This document shows, piece after piece, positions 63,504 through 64,000 of a stretch of 64,000 nt of DNA. The notes beneath the pieces are model-generated. The model had not been told where the DNA came from. It ran no database searches and saw only the letters and a list, made by a program, of their open reading frames with translations. The translations under genes and the position numbers were made by a program. This stretch comes from Nitrospiraceae bacterium (lineage in GTDB: Bacteria > Nitrospirota > Nitrospiria > Nitrospirales > UBA8639), in contig JACKFF010000001.1 in the NCBI GenBank assembly GCA_020632595.1, positions 1-64,000 of the forward strand. Reading direction: 5' to 3'. Within the stretch, counting starts at the first letter, position 1; each line of letters begins with the position of its first letter.

Positions 63504-63847
63504 TATCATGCCCTCCATTCAAGATTCGATTCACCGAGTTTTTTGCATTGGAGCCCATCATGCGGTGAAAAGCGGCATGAACTCCCTGCCGGACGATTTT
63601 CGCCATATTCGCTCTGCTCTCTGTCCCAAGGGTGGTAACGGCAAAACGGGCCTTCTCGTTTGTCCAATTTTTTCGCAGAATTCGACGGCAACAGCGTTAC
63701 CCCGTCATGGAGTCAGCCCATCCCCTGCACTCGAACCATTATGTTCCAGCTCGGCCCTATCGTTTAATTAAAAACCGCCTGGGAACCTTTCCCCCACCAA
63801 TGTCTGACGGAATGGCATGAGAATATTCTCTTGATTTTCGCTGATTA
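63504..63847. other. Spacer
   Basis: About 340 bases without a recognisable gene. Open frames on the plus strand have no ribosome site. Confidence 0.35.
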
Positions 63848-64000
63848 TCAGGCAGCGACTCTTTCTTCATTGGTACGGACTTTCCTGTTTCTGGTGATTC
63901 CCGTTGGTTCATCGTACTCCCTTCTCTCCACATAGCGGTCGATGTGATTCAAGTAAAACAGCCTCTTGCTCTCAACCTGTACTGGCATACCAGAATGCCA
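63848..64000 (-). CDS. Partial small protein at the window edge
   Basis: An open frame enters from the right edge and ends with TGA at 63848. It reads MPVQVESKRLFYLNHIDRYV and then ERREYDEPTGITRNRKVRTN. The composition looks coding (charged, few rare residues). An ATG at 63988 would give 46 residues, but no ribosome site is seen, so the real start may lie beyond the window. The function is unknown. Confidence 0.4.
   Translation of the reverse strand, partial: WHSGMPVQVESKRLFYLNHIDRYVERREYDEPTGITRNRKVRTNEERVAA

Noticed and set aside
1..64000. CRISPR arrays, tRNA or rRNA genes
   Set aside because: No regularly spaced repeats of CRISPR type and no cloverleaf or rRNA-like conserved block were seen.

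Overview
The window looks like an accessory-rich stretch of chromosome from a Nitrospira-like bacterium (phylum Nitrospirota). This is an inference from the protein repertoire: many small c-type cytochromes, CxxC zinc micro-proteins, TPR proteins, a CbpA/CbpM pair, a DUF2934 protein and an RRM protein, at medium GC. No rRNA, tRNA or CRISPR array is visible, so the taxonomy is unconfirmed.

Layout. 0-0.64 kb: two truncated genes (sensor-kinase 3' end and RND-efflux 3' end) fused back to back. 0.87-4.25 kb: a tight four-gene operon on the minus strand (nucleotidyltransferase, SAICAR-synthetase-like protein, AbrB-like protein, P-loop nucleotide kinase-like protein) with a visible sigma-70-type promoter. 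I recognise no described system with this composition, and it is the best candidate for a new one. 5-6.3 kb: DEAD-box RNA helicase. 6.8-7.6 kb: a secreted small protein and a repeat protein whose third repeat is cut by a TGA placed exactly at a conserved Cys. 7.66-9.2 kb: a complete IS110/IS1111-type element. 10.4-16 kb: a possible effector locus (unknown 375-residue protein, MACPF-like pore former, and a hemopexin-repeat/di-heme cytochrome fusion); the last two are divergent and each carries the same GTATC/GATAC operator-like array upstream. 16-18.9 kb: mtgA with a second, decayed copy of its 3' end; the two copies flank a small AT-rich island (DUF4365 protein plus a broken HEPN/intact MNT pair).

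19.3-38.9 kb is mostly ordinary cell physiology: alcohol dehydrogenase, CBS protein, gamma-glutamyltransferase, DUF4010 membrane protein, RlaP-type nucleotidyltransferase, Hsp20, HtrA/Deg protease, CbpA/CbpM, two monoheme cytochromes, an IPT protein, an anion permease and an LCAT-like lipase. 39-44.8 kb: a PAS hybrid histidine kinase and a TPR protein. 45-50.2 kb: several small zinc proteins (two are 55-residue paralogues), an SF2 helicase and an RbgA/YlqF-like GTPase. 50.6-58.2 kb: small enzymes, lipoproteins, TPR and beta-propeller proteins. 58.3-60.7 kb: an arsenic operon (arsR, arsI/cadI-like, arsC, acr3). 60.9-64 kb: two stand-alone receiver proteins, DUF2934, RRM, and a partial small gene at the edge.

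Throughout, non-coding space holds several families of short interspersed repeats: a roughly 145-235 bp MITE-like family (four copies, two with 6-bp target duplications), a 168-bp MITE with 20-bp terminal inverted repeats, and a hairpin-bearing repeat in inverted copies around the IS element.
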